A stretch of DNA of 64,000 bases from contig JAJPES010000056.1 in assembly GCA_021166725.1 (NCBI GenBank), forward strand, positions 1 to 64,000, given 5' to 3'. The notes beneath the pieces are model-generated. The model did not search any database. It had not been told where the DNA came from and saw only the letters and a program-made list of their open reading frames with translations. Below are positions 17,382 to 28,033 of this stretch, one piece after another. Position numbers and translations under genes: made by a program. The DNA is from Burkholderiaceae bacterium. GTDB taxonomy: Bacteria; Pseudomonadota; Gammaproteobacteria; Burkholderiales; Burkholderiaceae_E. Every line of letters begins with the position of its first letter. Within the stretch, counting starts at the first letter, position 1.

Positions 17382-17906
17382 TTATGCGAACTTGATTCCG
17401 CCGCGAGCGGCACGGGCGATGCACACCAGCGTGAGGAGCGCCATCGAGACGACGATCGGCACGAAGATCCACCAGGTGGGGATCAGCAGCATCATCGACA
17501 TGTCGTTGAACTCGTACTGGTTCCAGCCGCCGAGCGCCAGGCGCCAGGTCATCAGCGCCGCGACGATCGCGAACAGCGTGTCGCTGCTCACCGCGAGAAA
17601 GCGGCGCATCGCAGCGGGGAACATGCCGACGAACATGTCGACGGCGACGTTGCCCCCGCGCAGATGGCAGTAGGGCAGCATCGCGAAGACGGCGATCGCG
17701 GTGCCGCGCTCGACGAGTTCGAAGTCGCCGATCAGCGGCGAGTTGAAGAAGCTGCGGCCCAGGATGCTCAGCACCGATACCGCGGTGAAACCGAGCATCA
17801 CGACGCCGCCGGCGATCGCGAGCCAGGTGCAGGCCCGCTCGAGCGCCTGTTCGGCGCCCGAGCGGGCCGGGGCGGCGTCGGTGATCCGACTCTCGCCTTC
17901 GCTCAT
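17382..17906 (-). CDS. dctQ: TRAP transporter small permease (DctQ)
   Basis: A 174-residue protein with four hydrophobic segments. The signatures are GRSFFNSPLIGDFELVERGT in the first half, then LPYCHLRGGNVAVDMF. It is the small membrane subunit that partners DctM. It starts in an ATGA overlap with the dctP stop, so dctP, dctQ and dctM are translated as a set. No abnormal features. Confidence 0.92.
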   Translation of the reverse strand: MSEGESRITDAAPARSGAEQALERACTWLAIAGGVVMLGFTAVSVLSILGRSFFNSPLIGDFELVERGTAIAVFAMLPYCHLRGGNVAVDMFVGMFPAAMRRFLAVSSDTLFAIVAALMTWRLALGGWNQYEFNDMSMMLLIPTWWIFVPIVVSMALLTLVCIARAARGGIKFA

Positions 17907-18931
17907 TTCTTCTCGTACTTGGCGATCAGCGCAACCGCTTCGTCGTAGAGCTTCTGGCCGTTGGGCGTGCCGGCGATCCACGCGTCGACGACCGGCTGCG
18001 TGGTCTTCCTCCAGCGCGCCTTCTCCTCGGGAGACAGGCGCGTGATCTCGTGGCCCAGCTCCTTCGCCTGCTCGAGCCCCGGAATTTCGGCGTCGTCCCA
18101 GGCCTTGCCGACCTCCCCGATGAAGTTGTCGCCCGAGTTCTTGTCGATGACCGCTTTCAGGTCCGCCGGCAGGCTCTCGTACTTCTGCTTGTTCATCGCC
18201 ATCAGGAACACGTTCGTGTACAGGCCCGTGTACGTGTGGTACTTCGTCAGCTCGTTCAGGCGCTGCGGCTTCATCACCTCCCACGGCACCGTCACGCCAT
18301 CGGCCACGCCGCGCGACAGCGCCTCGTAGGCCTCGGGCAGCGGCATCCCGATCGGCGAGGCGCCCATCAGCTTCAGCGCGTCGCCCACCGGCTTGGTGGG
18401 CAGGCGCAGCTTCTTGCCTTGCAGGTCTTCCATCTTCGTGACGAGCTTGTCCTTCATGTGCACGAGGCCCGGTGCATGGCAATGCAGCACGATCGGGTGC
18501 ACGTCCTTGTATTCCTCGCGCAGGTGCAGCTTGTAGAAGTCCCAGATGGCACGCGCGGTGGCCTCGGCGGTGTCGCCGACGACGAAGGGCAGCTCGAACA
18601 CCGCCGAGATCGGAAAGCGTCCGGGCGTGTAACCCGGCACCGTCCAGATGACGTCGGCGACGCCGGTGCGCACCTGGTCGTAGAGCTGCGGCGGCTTGCC
18701 GCCGAGCTGCATCGACGGATAGATCTCGCACTTGATCCGCCCGCCGGAGTCTTTCTCGACGCGTTCGGCCCACGGCTGGAATAGCTTCGTCTGCGCCGGC
18801 GCCATCGGCGACAGGAAGTGCGACATGCGCAGCTTGACCTGCTCCTGCGCATGCAAGGACTTGATGAAGCCGGGCGCCGCAGCGGCGCCGCCGAGCGCCA
18901 GCGAGTGCTTCAGGAACGTTCGTTTTTCCAT
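17903..18931 (-). CDS. dctP: TRAP transporter substrate-binding protein (DctP)
   Basis: A 342-residue periplasmic binding protein from ATG 18931 behind GAGGAGA. The signal peptide MEKRTFLKHSLALGGAAAAP resembles a Tat signal but with KR rather than RR. The DctP fold is supported by KLRMSHFLSPMAPAQTKLFQ, QLYDQVRTGVADVIWTVPGY and LRLPTKPVGDALKLMGA; the Arg of LRLPTKP is in the position that usually salt-bridges a carboxylate ligand. The ligand is probably an organic acid that feeds the adjacent CoA-dependent catabolic genes. A 26-bp stem-loop separates it from the acyl-CoA dehydrogenase upstream. Confidence 0.93.
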   Translation of the reverse strand: MEKRTFLKHSLALGGAAAAPGFIKSLHAQEQVKLRMSHFLSPMAPAQTKLFQPWAERVEKDSGGRIKCEIYPSMQLGGKPPQLYDQVRTGVADVIWTVPGYTPGRFPISAVFELPFVVGDTAEATARAIWDFYKLHLREEYKDVHPIVLHCHAPGLVHMKDKLVTKMEDLQGKKLRLPTKPVGDALKLMGASPIGMPLPEAYEALSRGVADGVTVPWEVMKPQRLNELTKYHTYTGLYTNVFLMAMNKQKYESLPADLKAVIDKNSGDNFIGEVGKAWDDAEIPGLEQAKELGHEITRLSPEEKARWRKTTQPVVDAWIAGTPNGQKLYDEAVALIAKYEKK

Positions 18932-18982
18932 CTCATCTCCTCTCGGTAGTTCGAACAGCAACCCGGAAAATCGGGAAAATCG

Positions 18983-19041
18983 GGGAAAATCGGGGTCAGA
19001 CCACGATTCAGGGAAAATCGTGGTCTGACCCCGATTTTCCC
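18983..19041. repeat. 26-bp stem-loop with TCAGACCACGATT arms
   Basis: Perfect arms 18983-19008 and 19016-19041 enclose a 7-nt loop, within a longer field of repeated GGAAAATCGGG units on the left and CCCGATTTTCC on the right. It lies in the 135-bp gap between the acyl-CoA dehydrogenase stop and the dctP start. It could attenuate or stabilise the operon transcript. The GGGGTCAGACC...GATTTTCC style is familiar from dispersed intergenic repeats in Burkholderiales (recollection, not searched). Confidence 0.85.
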
Positions 19042-19066
19042 GATTTTCCTTCCCGATTTTCCCGAA

Positions 19067-20251
<1,185 letters not shown>

Positions 20252-20297
20252 GCGTGCGCTGCCTTCTGTTGCTGCGGCTCGGTGGCCTGCGGCCAGG

Positions 20298-20372
20298 TTG
20301 CCTTCGGCTCGGTTCCCTTCGACGCGGTTCCCGTCGACTCAGTTCCCGTCGACTCAGTTGCCTTCGAATTTC
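20298..20372. repeat. 15-bp tandem repeat spanning a stop codon
   Basis: Five 15-bp units: two central copies are identical (TTCCCGTCGACTCAG at 20328-20342 and 20343-20357) and the outer ones are degenerate (TTGCCTTCGGCTCGG, TTCCCTTCGACGCGG, TTGCCTTCGAATTTC). The crotonase stop (20354-20356 on the minus strand) lies inside unit four, so the array fills most of the gap and runs into the coding end. Confidence 0.8.
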
Positions 20373-21172
20373 GGCGTCTGCTTCGCAACGAACGCATGAT
20401 AGGCGCGGTGGAAATCCTGCGTCTGCATGCAGATCGCCTGCGCCTGCGCCTCGGCCTCGATGGCTTCCTCGAGACCCATGTTCCACTCCTGCAGCAGCAT
20501 CTTCTTGGTCATCGCGTGCGCGAAGGTCGGACCGTCGGCCAGCGACTGCGCCATCTGCTTCGCGCGCTCGGCGAGCGCCTCGGGTTCGACCAGCGCGTTG
20601 TAGAAGCCCCAGCGCTCGGCTTCTTCGCCGGGCATCGCTCGACCGGTGAAGAGCAGCTCCGACGCCCGCCCGTGTCCGACGATCGAAGACAGCAGCGTGC
20701 AGGCGCCCATGTCGGCCCCGGCCAGGCCGACCTTCACGAACAGGAATGCCACCTTGCTCTTCGGCGTGCCGTAGCGGATGTCCGAGCCGCAGGCGAGCAT
20801 AGTGCCGGCGCCGGCGCAGATGCCGTCGATCGCGCAGACGATCGGCTGCGGCATGTTGCGCATCGCGCGCACCACGTCGCCCGTCATCCGGGTGAACTCG
20901 AGCAGTCCGCCCATGTCCATCTTCGTGAGCGGACCGATGATCTCGTGCACGTCGCCGCCCGAGCAGAAGTTGCCGCCGGCGCCGGTGAGCACCACCGTCT
21001 TGATCTCGGGCGCGTAGGCGAGCTTGCGAAACAGGTCGCGCATCTCGGCGTACGACTCGAAGGTCAGCGGGTTCTTGCGCTCGGGGCGGTTCAGCGTGAG
21101 CGTGGCCACCTTGCCGTCGACCTCGAAGCTGAAGTGCTCGGGCTTGAGGTCCTTCGCGGAAATCTTGTACAT
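20354..21172 (-). CDS. Enoyl-CoA hydratase family protein
   Basis: A 272-residue crotonase from ATG 21172 with AGGAG upstream. Oxyanion-hole segments are [19 protein letters not shown] and [20 protein letters not shown], followed by [20 protein letters not shown] where one catalytic acid is replaced relative to the classical hydratase Glu pair. The phrase [20 protein letters not shown] recalls crotonases of benzoyl-CoA-like or 2-aminobenzoyl-CoA pathways. It lies 26 bp after the SDR gene. Likely hydrates a ring-derived enoyl-CoA, but the substrate is not determinable from sequence. Confidence 0.88.
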   Translation of the reverse strand: MYKISAKDLKPEHFSFEVDGKVATLTLNRPERKNPLTFESYAEMRDLFRKLAYAPEIKTVVLTGAGGNFCSGGDVHEIIGPLTKMDMGGLLEFTRMTGDVVRAMRNMPQPIVCAIDGICAGAGTMLACGSDIRYGTPKSKVAFLFVKVGLAGADMGACTLLSSIVGHGRASELLFTGRAMPGEEAERWGFYNALVEPEALAERAKQMAQSLADGPTFAHAMTKKMLLQEWNMGLEEAIEAEAQAQAICMQTQDFHRAYHAFVAKQTPKFEGN

Positions 21173-21198
21173 CGTACTCGTGCTCCTGTCGTCGTGAA

Positions 21199-21945
21199 TC
21201 AGCCCACCATGCTCAGGCCACCGCTGACGCTGATGACCTGTCCGGTAATGTAATCGGAACGTCCGCTGGCGAAGAAAACGACGGCGTCGGCGATCTCCGA
21301 GGGCTTGGCGAAGCGCTTCATCGGGATCGCCCGCTGGAACGCCTCGCGATGCTTTTCGGGCACCGCCTGCAGCAGCGGCGTGTCGGTGGGCCCCGGGCAC
21401 ACGCAGTTGGCCGTGATGCCGTGGCGCGCCGTCTCGCGCGCCAGGCCCTTGGTGAAGGCGATCACGCCGCCCTTTGCGCCGGAATATACCGTTTCGCCCA
21501 GGCTGCCGACGCGACCCGCGTCGCTCGACACGTTGACGATCTTGCCCTGCTTGCGCTCGATCATCTGCGGCAGGAACGCGCGCACCACGCGCACCGTTCC
21601 CATGAAGTTCAGCTCGACCACCTTGGTGATGAACGCGTCGTCGTTTTCGAGGAAGGGCTGGATTTTGCCCCAACCGGCGACGTTGGCGACGATATCGACG
21701 CGGTCGTGCCGCTGCAGCGTCGTGTCGCGAAACGCGGCGACCGACTGGTCGTCGGTGACGTCGCAGCGCGCGTAGTCGGCGCGCAGGCCGGCGGCGCGCA
21801 GGTCGGCGGCGGCCTTCTCGCCGCGCGCATCGTCGATGTCGCCGAGCATAACCTGTGCACCGGCTTCGGCAAGGCGCTGCGCGGTGGCCAGGCCGATGCC
21901 CGAGGCGGCGCCGGTGACGATCGCGATCCGGTCGTCGAGTTTCAT
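21199..21945 (-). CDS. SDR dehydrogenase, 2-hydroxycyclohexanecarboxyl-CoA dehydrogenase (BadH)-like
   Basis: A 248-residue short-chain dehydrogenase. The cofactor loop TGAASGIG (11-18), the NVAGWGK segment near 88-94 (in the place of NNAG), the Ser of IVNVSSDAG (140-141) and Tyr154/Lys158 in VYSGAKGG are all present. The text [20 protein letters not shown] followed by [20 protein letters not shown] strongly resembles BadH, which oxidises 2-hydroxycyclohexane-carboxyl-CoA. It would perform the NAD-dependent 3-hydroxyacyl-CoA oxidation between the hydratase and thiolytic or hydrolytic cleavage. No thiolase or CoA ligase is present in this operon. Confidence 0.88.
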   Translation of the reverse strand: MKLDDRIAIVTGAASGIGLATAQRLAEAGAQVMLGDIDDARGEKAAADLRAAGLRADYARCDVTDDQSVAAFRDTTLQRHDRVDIVANVAGWGKIQPFLENDDAFITKVVELNFMGTVRVVRAFLPQMIERKQGKIVNVSSDAGRVGSLGETVYSGAKGGVIAFTKGLARETARHGITANCVCPGPTDTPLLQAVPEKHREAFQRAIPMKRFAKPSEIADAVVFFASGRSDYITGQVISVSGGLSMVG

Positions 21946-21999
21946 GGCAGGTGCTCCGTAGGGAAGGAAGGGGGAGGGGACGCGCCCGGCGGGGCAGGC

Positions 22000-22758
22000 T
22001 CAGCGCGCGAGGAACGCGGCGACGCGCCGCTTCGTCTCGGCGTCGTTCATCAGCCGGCGGGTGGAGAGCAATTCGTGCTCGAAGCCTTCGTTGCCGGGGC
22101 GGGTGGCGCAGTCGATGCACGCCTTCGCTTCGACGAGCGCCGCGCGTGGCAGCGCTGCGAGTCGGTCGACCAGCGCCTGCGCGCGGGCCGGCAAGTCGGC
22201 TTTCGGGACGGCCCAGTGCAGCAATCCGTATTGCTCGGCGGCGCAACCCTCGAGCATCTCGGCACCGAGGATCAGGCGGCGGGCGAGCGCCGGCCCGCAC
22301 AGGCGCGTGAGGCGTTGCGTGCCCCCGGCGCCGGGGACGAGGCCGAGCTCGACCTCCGGCAGTCCGATGCGCGCTTCCGCGGCGCCGATGCGCAGGTCGC
22401 AGGCGAGCGCGAGTTCCAGCCCGCCGCCCAGCGCATGACCGCCCACCTCCGCGACGCTCACCGCATCGAGCCTTTCTATGCGCTCGAACACCTGCTGCAG
22501 CCGGCGAACGAAGGCCAGTTGCTGCTCCAGACCTTCGGGGCCCGAGAAGCCGACGCGCATCTCGGCCAGGTTCGCGCCGGCGCAGAAGGCGCGTCCGGTG
22601 CTGCGAAGGTGCAGCACCGAGACGGAAGGGTCGGTGGCCACCGATTCCGCGACGCTCCCGAGCTCGTCGATCAGGGCCCGGCTGAGCGCGTTCACCGGGG
22701 GCGCGTCGAGCGTGACGCGCAGTACGTTACCCAGTCGCTCCTGTTGCAGCTCGCCCAT
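22000..22758 (-). CDS. Enoyl-CoA hydratase/isomerase family protein, first gene of the operon
   Basis: A 252-residue crotonase. Oxyanion segments [20 protein letters not shown] and [20 protein letters not shown] are intact, with the catalytic Glu position in [19 protein letters not shown] retained as in true hydratases. This differs from the second crotonase of the operon, suggesting separate steps. It is the promoter-proximal gene. A perfect 18-bp inverted repeat begins 12 bp before its start codon and is the probable operator for the distal TetR gene. Confidence 0.92.
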   Translation of the reverse strand: MGELQQERLGNVLRVTLDAPPVNALSRALIDELGSVAESVATDPSVSVLHLRSTGRAFCAGANLAEMRVGFSGPEGLEQQLAFVRRLQQVFERIERLDAVSVAEVGGHALGGGLELALACDLRIGAAEARIGLPEVELGLVPGAGGTQRLTRLCGPALARRLILGAEMLEGCAAEQYGLLHWAVPKADLPARAQALVDRLAALPRAALVEAKACIDCATRPGNEGFEHELLSTRRLMNDAETKRRVAAFLAR

Positions 22759-22769
22759 CGATTTCCAGG

Positions 22770-22809
22770 CTCCGGTCCGTTGAATGAATCATCATTCAAC
22801 GGACCGGAG
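22770..22809. promoter_or_regulatory. Palindromic operator candidate for the TetR-controlled operon
   Basis: Arms 22770-22787 and 22792-22809 are exact 18-bp reverse complements around the 4-nt centre ATCA. The core TTGAATGA-ATCA-TCATTCAA has the size and symmetry of TetR operators of acyl-CoA regulators. No T-run follows, which argues against a terminator. It lies 12 bp from the start codon of the first crotonase and 26 bp after the stop of the small secreted protein. Regulator assignment is inference. Confidence 0.6.
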
Positions 22810-22834
22810 CGCGTACTTGAGCGAGATCAAGCCT

Positions 22835-23179
22835 TCAACGCATGGGGCCCTCGATGCTGGCAGGGACGACCGACGCGGACGTGCCCGAGCCGAGCGTGCC
22901 GGACCCCGTCGGCGTCGATACAGGGCCGACGGCGCCGGCGAGCGCCGCGTGCTCCATCGCGCCCGCGTGCTCGGCACGGTGCGCCAGGCGTGCGGTGATC
23001 GCGCTCCACAGCGAAGGATCGACTTGGTCGGTCGTCTGCGTCGTCATGCTGCATTCATTGCCGGTGGCGTCCATCCCATGGTCCGATCCGCCCGAGCACG
23101 ACTCGGCGAATGCAGCGGGCGACATTGCTGCAGCGGCGCCGAGAACCGCCGTGACGAGAAGTGAGCATCCGGTTTTCAT
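22835..23179 (-). CDS. Small secreted protein of unknown function
   Basis: A 114-residue protein from ATG 23179, preceded by GGAGG seven bases upstream. A Sec signal peptide (MKTGCSLLVTAVLGAAAAMS to AFA) is followed by ESCSGGSDHGMDATGNECS with two cysteines, a DQVDPSLWSAITARLAHRAE helix and an Ala/Gly/Ser-rich tail. Nothing here matches a family I recognise. It precedes the catabolic operon on the same strand, but the operator palindrome lies between them, so it is probably transcribed separately. Confidence 0.6.
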   Translation of the reverse strand: MKTGCSLLVTAVLGAAAAMSPAAFAESCSGGSDHGMDATGNECSMTTQTTDQVDPSLWSAITARLAHRAEHAGAMEHAALAGAVGPVSTPTGSGTLGSGTSASVVPASIEGPMR

Positions 23180-23664
23180 GACGAACCTCCGACTTGCAGC
23201 TGTTTCTGCGCGCGCCGCGGGCCGGGCCGCCTGGAGCTCGGGACGCCGGCGCACAGTCATGCTGGTCCGATCGGAGGGCCATCGCGATCCCGCAGTGACG
23301 TCGCGACGTCCCACGAGTGCGGGAGCGGCTGCGGCGACGCCGACTCGGCCGCAACGGTCGGCTCCGGTTTCGTTTCTCGGATTCGGAAAAATCATTTCAC
23401 ATTGCGGCAATGTCGCAATGCAATGCGGCATCCTTGAATTTCACGAGCTGTAATTGTGGTTCCGCCATACGATATAAGCGCCATAACTTTATGAAAACCC
23501 GAGCAAAAAGTTTTTGAACAACGAAGGCGCTTTGTCATATTGCATTGCATCAAGAGTCGCTAAGCTTGCCGGTATCTCGACGACGATTCGATCCCGCCCG
23601 AGCCAAAGCCCCGGCGCTCGCGGTTCGCCGCCGAAACGGTCTTCAACTCGTCCAGGAGTCCCCC
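23180..23664 (+). promoter_or_regulatory. 485-bp leader of isocitrate lyase, AT-rich 3' half
   Basis: No gene is supported here. The first 200 bp are GC-rich. From about 23380 to 23560 the sequence becomes markedly AT-richer, the lowest GC in this part of the window. CATTGCG/CGCAATG at 23400-23406 and 23414-23420 form a 7-bp inverted repeat with a 7-bp spacer, a possible regulator site. A loose promoter is TTGAAC (23514-23519) with CATATT (23536-23541, 16-bp spacer). Acetate- or glyoxylate-responsive control would be expected for aceA but cannot be proven from the sequence. Confidence 0.35.
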
Positions 23665-24990
<1,326 letters not shown>

Positions 24991-25017
24991 GGCCAGTCGT
25001 CTTCCTCTCTCGATCGG

Positions 25018-25042
25018 GGGCCGGCGTAAGCCGGCCCTTTTT
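25018..25042 (+). terminator. Rho-independent terminator of aceA
   Basis: GGGCCGGC (25018-25025), loop GTAA, GCCGGCCC (25030-25037), then TTTTT (25038-25042). The stem is perfect, and it lies 28 bp after the aceA stop codon. Confidence 0.92.
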
Positions 25043-25096
25043 GCGTGGCCGGCCCGGAGTGTCCACGACTGCTCGTTTTCTGCGCATTCGCGGCGG

Positions 25097-25348
25097 TCAC
25101 GGCGCCGGCCGTACCCGTAGTCGAGCTTTCTTCAGCTTCTTCTCGGCCTGCCAGATCTCGTGAGTCATCTGCTGACCGAGCCACATCCGCGCGTCCCCGC
25201 CGCGTTCCTTGCCCAGCCACGCCTCCAGGCGCAGTGCCATCTCCGGAGAAATGGCCGCACGTCCGTTCAGTACGCGGGACAACGTGACGCGCGACACACC
25301 GAGTTGCTCGGCAGCCTCGGTCACCGATAGTCCGAGTGCCGGCAGCAC
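25097..25348 (-). pseudogene. HigA-type antitoxin remnant, N-terminally truncated
   Basis: The reading frame [20 protein letters not shown] and [20 protein letters not shown] followed by [20 protein letters not shown] is a clear HigA antidote with its helix-turn-helix. The normal beginning (HPGEVLREE-like) is replaced by SPKRDD, there is no ATG, and the only nearby start is GTG 25348 without a ribosome binding site. No HigB toxin gene lies upstream, where it would be expected. It is therefore most likely a relic, although a short translated product cannot be excluded. Confidence 0.6.
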
Positions 25349-25504
25349 GTCGTCGCGTTTCGGGGACTGCTCCGGTTGTCGTCCGAACGGCCGAACGGAT
25401 GTCCTAGGCCGCCGACTCGGCCGAGCGTCGAATTCCGGCGCGCGAGGTGCGCGCCTATAACGGTTCCTGCGCCTCCTCCTTCCGGCGCAACAGGAGACCG
25501 TCCC

Positions 25505-25825
25505 ATGCAAACGCTTTCTGCTCCCGCGCTCGAACTCGATCGCGCTTCCCTTCCCGTTCCTGCTCCCGCTGCCCGATCGCGTCGCCAGCGCGGCCAGGGA
25601 ATGACCGAATACATCATCGTCGTCGCTCTGATCGCCGTCGCAGCCATCGGCGTCTACACGCTGTTCGGCCAGGCGATCCGCAACCAGACCGCCGGGCTCG
25701 CGCTCGAGGTCTCGGGACAGACCGCCTCCACCGCGATCGGCAACGCGCAGTCGAACGCCAGCACCGCGTCGACGAACGCGAACGCACGCAAGGGCCTCGA
25801 CAACTACGACGCGAACAACCGCTGA
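25505..25825 (+). CDS. Flp/Tad-type prepilin-like protein
   Basis: A 106-residue protein from ATG 25505 behind AGGAG. A 31-residue leader ends in RRQRGQG, followed by [20 protein letters not shown]. This is a type IVb prepilin arrangement: cleavage after Gly, an acidic residue near the new N-terminus and a long hydrophobic stem. The C-terminal half is Asn/Ala/Ser-rich ([20 protein letters not shown]). It is the first gene of the Tad locus and the probable major or a minor pilin. The leader is longer than in classical Flp. A TATAAC at 25456-25461 could be its -10 box but lacks a good -35 partner. Confidence 0.75.
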   Translation: MQTLSAPALELDRASLPVPAPAARSRRQRGQGMTEYIIVVALIAVAAIGVYTLFGQAIRNQTAGLALEVSGQTASTAIGNAQSNASTASTNANARKGLDNYDANNR

Positions 25826-25839
25826 GCGGAGCGGCCGCG

Positions 25840-27204
25840 ATGCGCACGGAAGGTTCGGCCAAGGCATCGCAGCGCGGGCAGGCGCTCGTGCTCGCGCTCG
25901 TGCTGCTGTTCGCAGCGTCGCTCGCGCTATTCCTGCTCTTCAGCACCGGACAGGTGGTCGCGACGAAGCAGCGCCTGGTCAACGCAGCCGACGCCGCCGC
26001 GTACAGCTCTGCGTTGTGGCGCGCGCGCGTGCTGAACTTCCACGCCTACGCGAACCGCGCGATCGTCGCGCAGGAGGTCGCCGTGGCGCAGGCGGTCACG
26101 CTCGTTTCGTGGTCGAAGTACTTCGAGCGCTTCACCGAGAACGCAAGCACGCTCGCCGTGGCCTGGCCGCCCGCTGCGCCGGTGCTCGAGGCTGCCGCTA
26201 CGATTGCGCGCACGGCGCGCGAGCTCACCGAGGCTGCCGCCGCCGAGGAGATCCGCGTGCGGGCGGCTTCGTCGCTGGGCTACAAGTCGCTGCTCGCACG
26301 CAGCCAGGAGGCGCTGCAGCTCGCCGCCGATTCCTTCGGCCTGGGCGCCGTGGCCAACGAGGTCGCCCGTGCGAACGATCCGGCGTTCTTCGCCTTCGCG
26401 CTCGGCGACGATGGCATTTTCGGGCGCTTCACGCGGCGCTATGCGAGCGACGACGACCGCGCGCGCTTGCGCGACGTCGTCGTCGATTCGCTCGATCCCT
26501 TCGTGCGCGGCCCACGGCGCGACGACCTGAGACTGCTGCTGCTGCCTTCGTCGTGTTTCGGTCGGACGACGAGCGTCGACAAGTGGTTTCGCCGGTGGCG
26601 CAAGCGGGGCGGCACCGAGATTGCGCCCGATCTCGAGCGCTGGCAGGCGGTGGACACCGCATCGATCCACAACTGGCGCAAGAGCGGGTTCCTGTTCGGC
26701 AGCTGCAAGCAGCGCGAATGGATGCCGGTGGGGTGGGGTGCGGCGCAGGCTTCCGACGGTTCGGATTCGCCCGGAATCATCGGCAACACGGGCGGCACGC
26801 TCGACAATCGCGGGGCCACTGCCCTGGCCGCAGCGGAGATCGACGGCGACGGATACGCGGGCTTCGACAGCTACGGCGGCATCGAGCGCGTACGCGAGTT
26901 GAACTACCGAGCGCTTCCCGATGCGCGCTTTCCCGTCTCGCAGGTGGTCGTGCTCGCGCGAACCGACGCGCGCAACGTGCGCACCGCGAACGCGCTCGAC
27001 GTCGGCATCGGTCGGTTGCGCCTGTTCGAGTCCTTTGCCGGCAACCGGTTGTGGGCGATGGCCGTCGGCGAGGCCTATTTTCGGCGTCCGCCCGGTGGGC
27101 CGGGGCGTATCGAATATGCGAGCCTGTACAGCCCCTACTGGCAGGCGCGACTCGCCGAGCCGAGCGAGGCCCAACGTGCGGCGGCGGTGCGCTATGCGAA
27201 CTGA
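25840..27204 (+). CDS. TadG-like pseudopilin/pilus assembly protein
   Basis: A 454-residue protein from ATG 25840, 14 bp after the pilin gene. The N-terminal anchor [20 protein letters not shown] with [20 protein letters not shown] is the Tad/TadG-type membrane module found in Flp locus proteins. The large remainder is presumably periplasmic and unlike anything I recognise, with [20 protein letters not shown] resembling a DxDG calcium-type loop. Its end overlaps the next gene by 11 bp. Role as a minor pilin or assembly factor is inferred from the domain and position. Confidence 0.7.
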   Translation: MRTEGSAKASQRGQALVLALVLLFAASLALFLLFSTGQVVATKQRLVNAADAAAYSSALWRARVLNFHAYANRAIVAQEVAVAQAVTLVSWSKYFERFTENASTLAVAWPPAAPVLEAAATIARTARELTEAAAAEEIRVRAASSLGYKSLLARSQEALQLAADSFGLGAVANEVARANDPAFFAFALGDDGIFGRFTRRYASDDDRARLRDVVVDSLDPFVRGPRRDDLRLLLLPSSCFGRTTSVDKWFRRWRKRGGTEIAPDLERWQAVDTASIHNWRKSGFLFGSCKQREWMPVGWGAAQASDGSDSPGIIGNTGGTLDNRGATALAAAEIDGDGYAGFDSYGGIERVRELNYRALPDARFPVSQVVVLARTDARNVRTANALDVGIGRLRLFESFAGNRLWAMAVGEAYFRRPPGGPGRIEYASLYSPYWQARLAEPSEAQRAAAVRYAN

Positions 27205-28033
27205 AGCGCGCGTGCAAGGCGGGCAGGCGCTCGTCGAAGCGCTGGTGGCCATGCTCGCGCTGGTTCCGCTGATGCTGCTGGTCGTGCTGCTCGGCAAGTT
27301 CCAGTCGATGCAGCAGGCGACGATCGCAGCCTCGCGAACGCTGGCCTTCGAATGCACGGTCCGTCCCGGCGACTGCAGTGAAGCGCCGGCGCGTGCGGCG
27401 CTCGCCGAGGAGGCACGGCGCCGACATTTCGGACGCATCGATCGAGAGATCTTCACCAGCGACATCCTCGGCGACGGCGCTCCGGCACGGGAACGCAATC
27501 CGTTGTGGACCGATCGACGCGCACAGCCGCTGCTCGAGCGATATTCGGACGTGTCGATCGAGGTGAGGCCGTCGCGCTTCGATGCCGGGCGCTCCACGGC
27601 AATCGGCCGCGCAGCGGGAGACGTCGGCATCCTGCTCGATCGACTCGCCGGGCCTTCGCGCTTCGGCCTGTCGCTCGACGGCGGGCTTGCCACCTCCGAG
27701 TTGCACGTGCGCGTATCGCCGAGTCAGGGGGGCAACGAAGGCCTCGACCGGCTCGACTCGCTGCCGCTGCTGATGCGCGCGCGCGTGGCGCTCGTCACCG
27801 ACGCGTGGAACGCGTCGGGCCCCTATGGAGGCGCGCCGCATTCGGTGCAGTCGCGCGTCGAAGCCGGGCAGCGTGTCGATCCGGTGCACGAGGCGGCGTT
27901 CCGCGCGGGCTATCGGCTCACGCTGTGGTCGATGCAGTTGATGGACGTCGCCGGGCTCGAACCGCGCGCGTCCGATTTTCGTGCGCACGAAACCGATGTC
28001 GACCGCGTGCCGGTCGATCGGATCGGCCGATGA
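27194..28033 (+). CDS. TadE-like pilus assembly protein
   Basis: A 279-residue protein from ATG 27194. The start RVQGGQALVEALVAMLALVP LMLLVV is a TadE-type prepilin-like N-terminus: the GGQALVE motif places Glu at the usual position behind a processing glycine. The extracytoplasmic part contains one Cys pair (FECTVRPGDC) and no familiar domain. It overlaps the preceding gene by 11 bp and the next by 4 bp (ATGA), supporting translational coupling. Confidence 0.7.
   Translation: MRTEARVQGGQALVEALVAMLALVPLMLLVVLLGKFQSMQQATIAASRTLAFECTVRPGDCSEAPARAALAEEARRRHFGRIDREIFTSDILGDGAPARERNPLWTDRRAQPLLERYSDVSIEVRPSRFDAGRSTAIGRAAGDVGILLDRLAGPSRFGLSLDGGLATSELHVRVSPSQGGNEGLDRLDSLPLLMRARVALVTDAWNASGPYGGAPHSVQSRVEAGQRVDPVHEAAFRAGYRLTLWSMQLMDVAGLEPRASDFRAHETDVDRVPVDRIGR

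Noticed and set aside
22770-22809. Rho-independent terminator of the small secreted gene
   Set aside because: The palindrome lacks a U-run and has a TGAATGA/TCATTCA core close to a start codon, which fits an operator better.
25018-25440. HigB toxin partner for the HigA remnant
   Set aside because: No frame upstream of the antitoxin encodes a RelE-like protein; the space is taken by the Tad leader.
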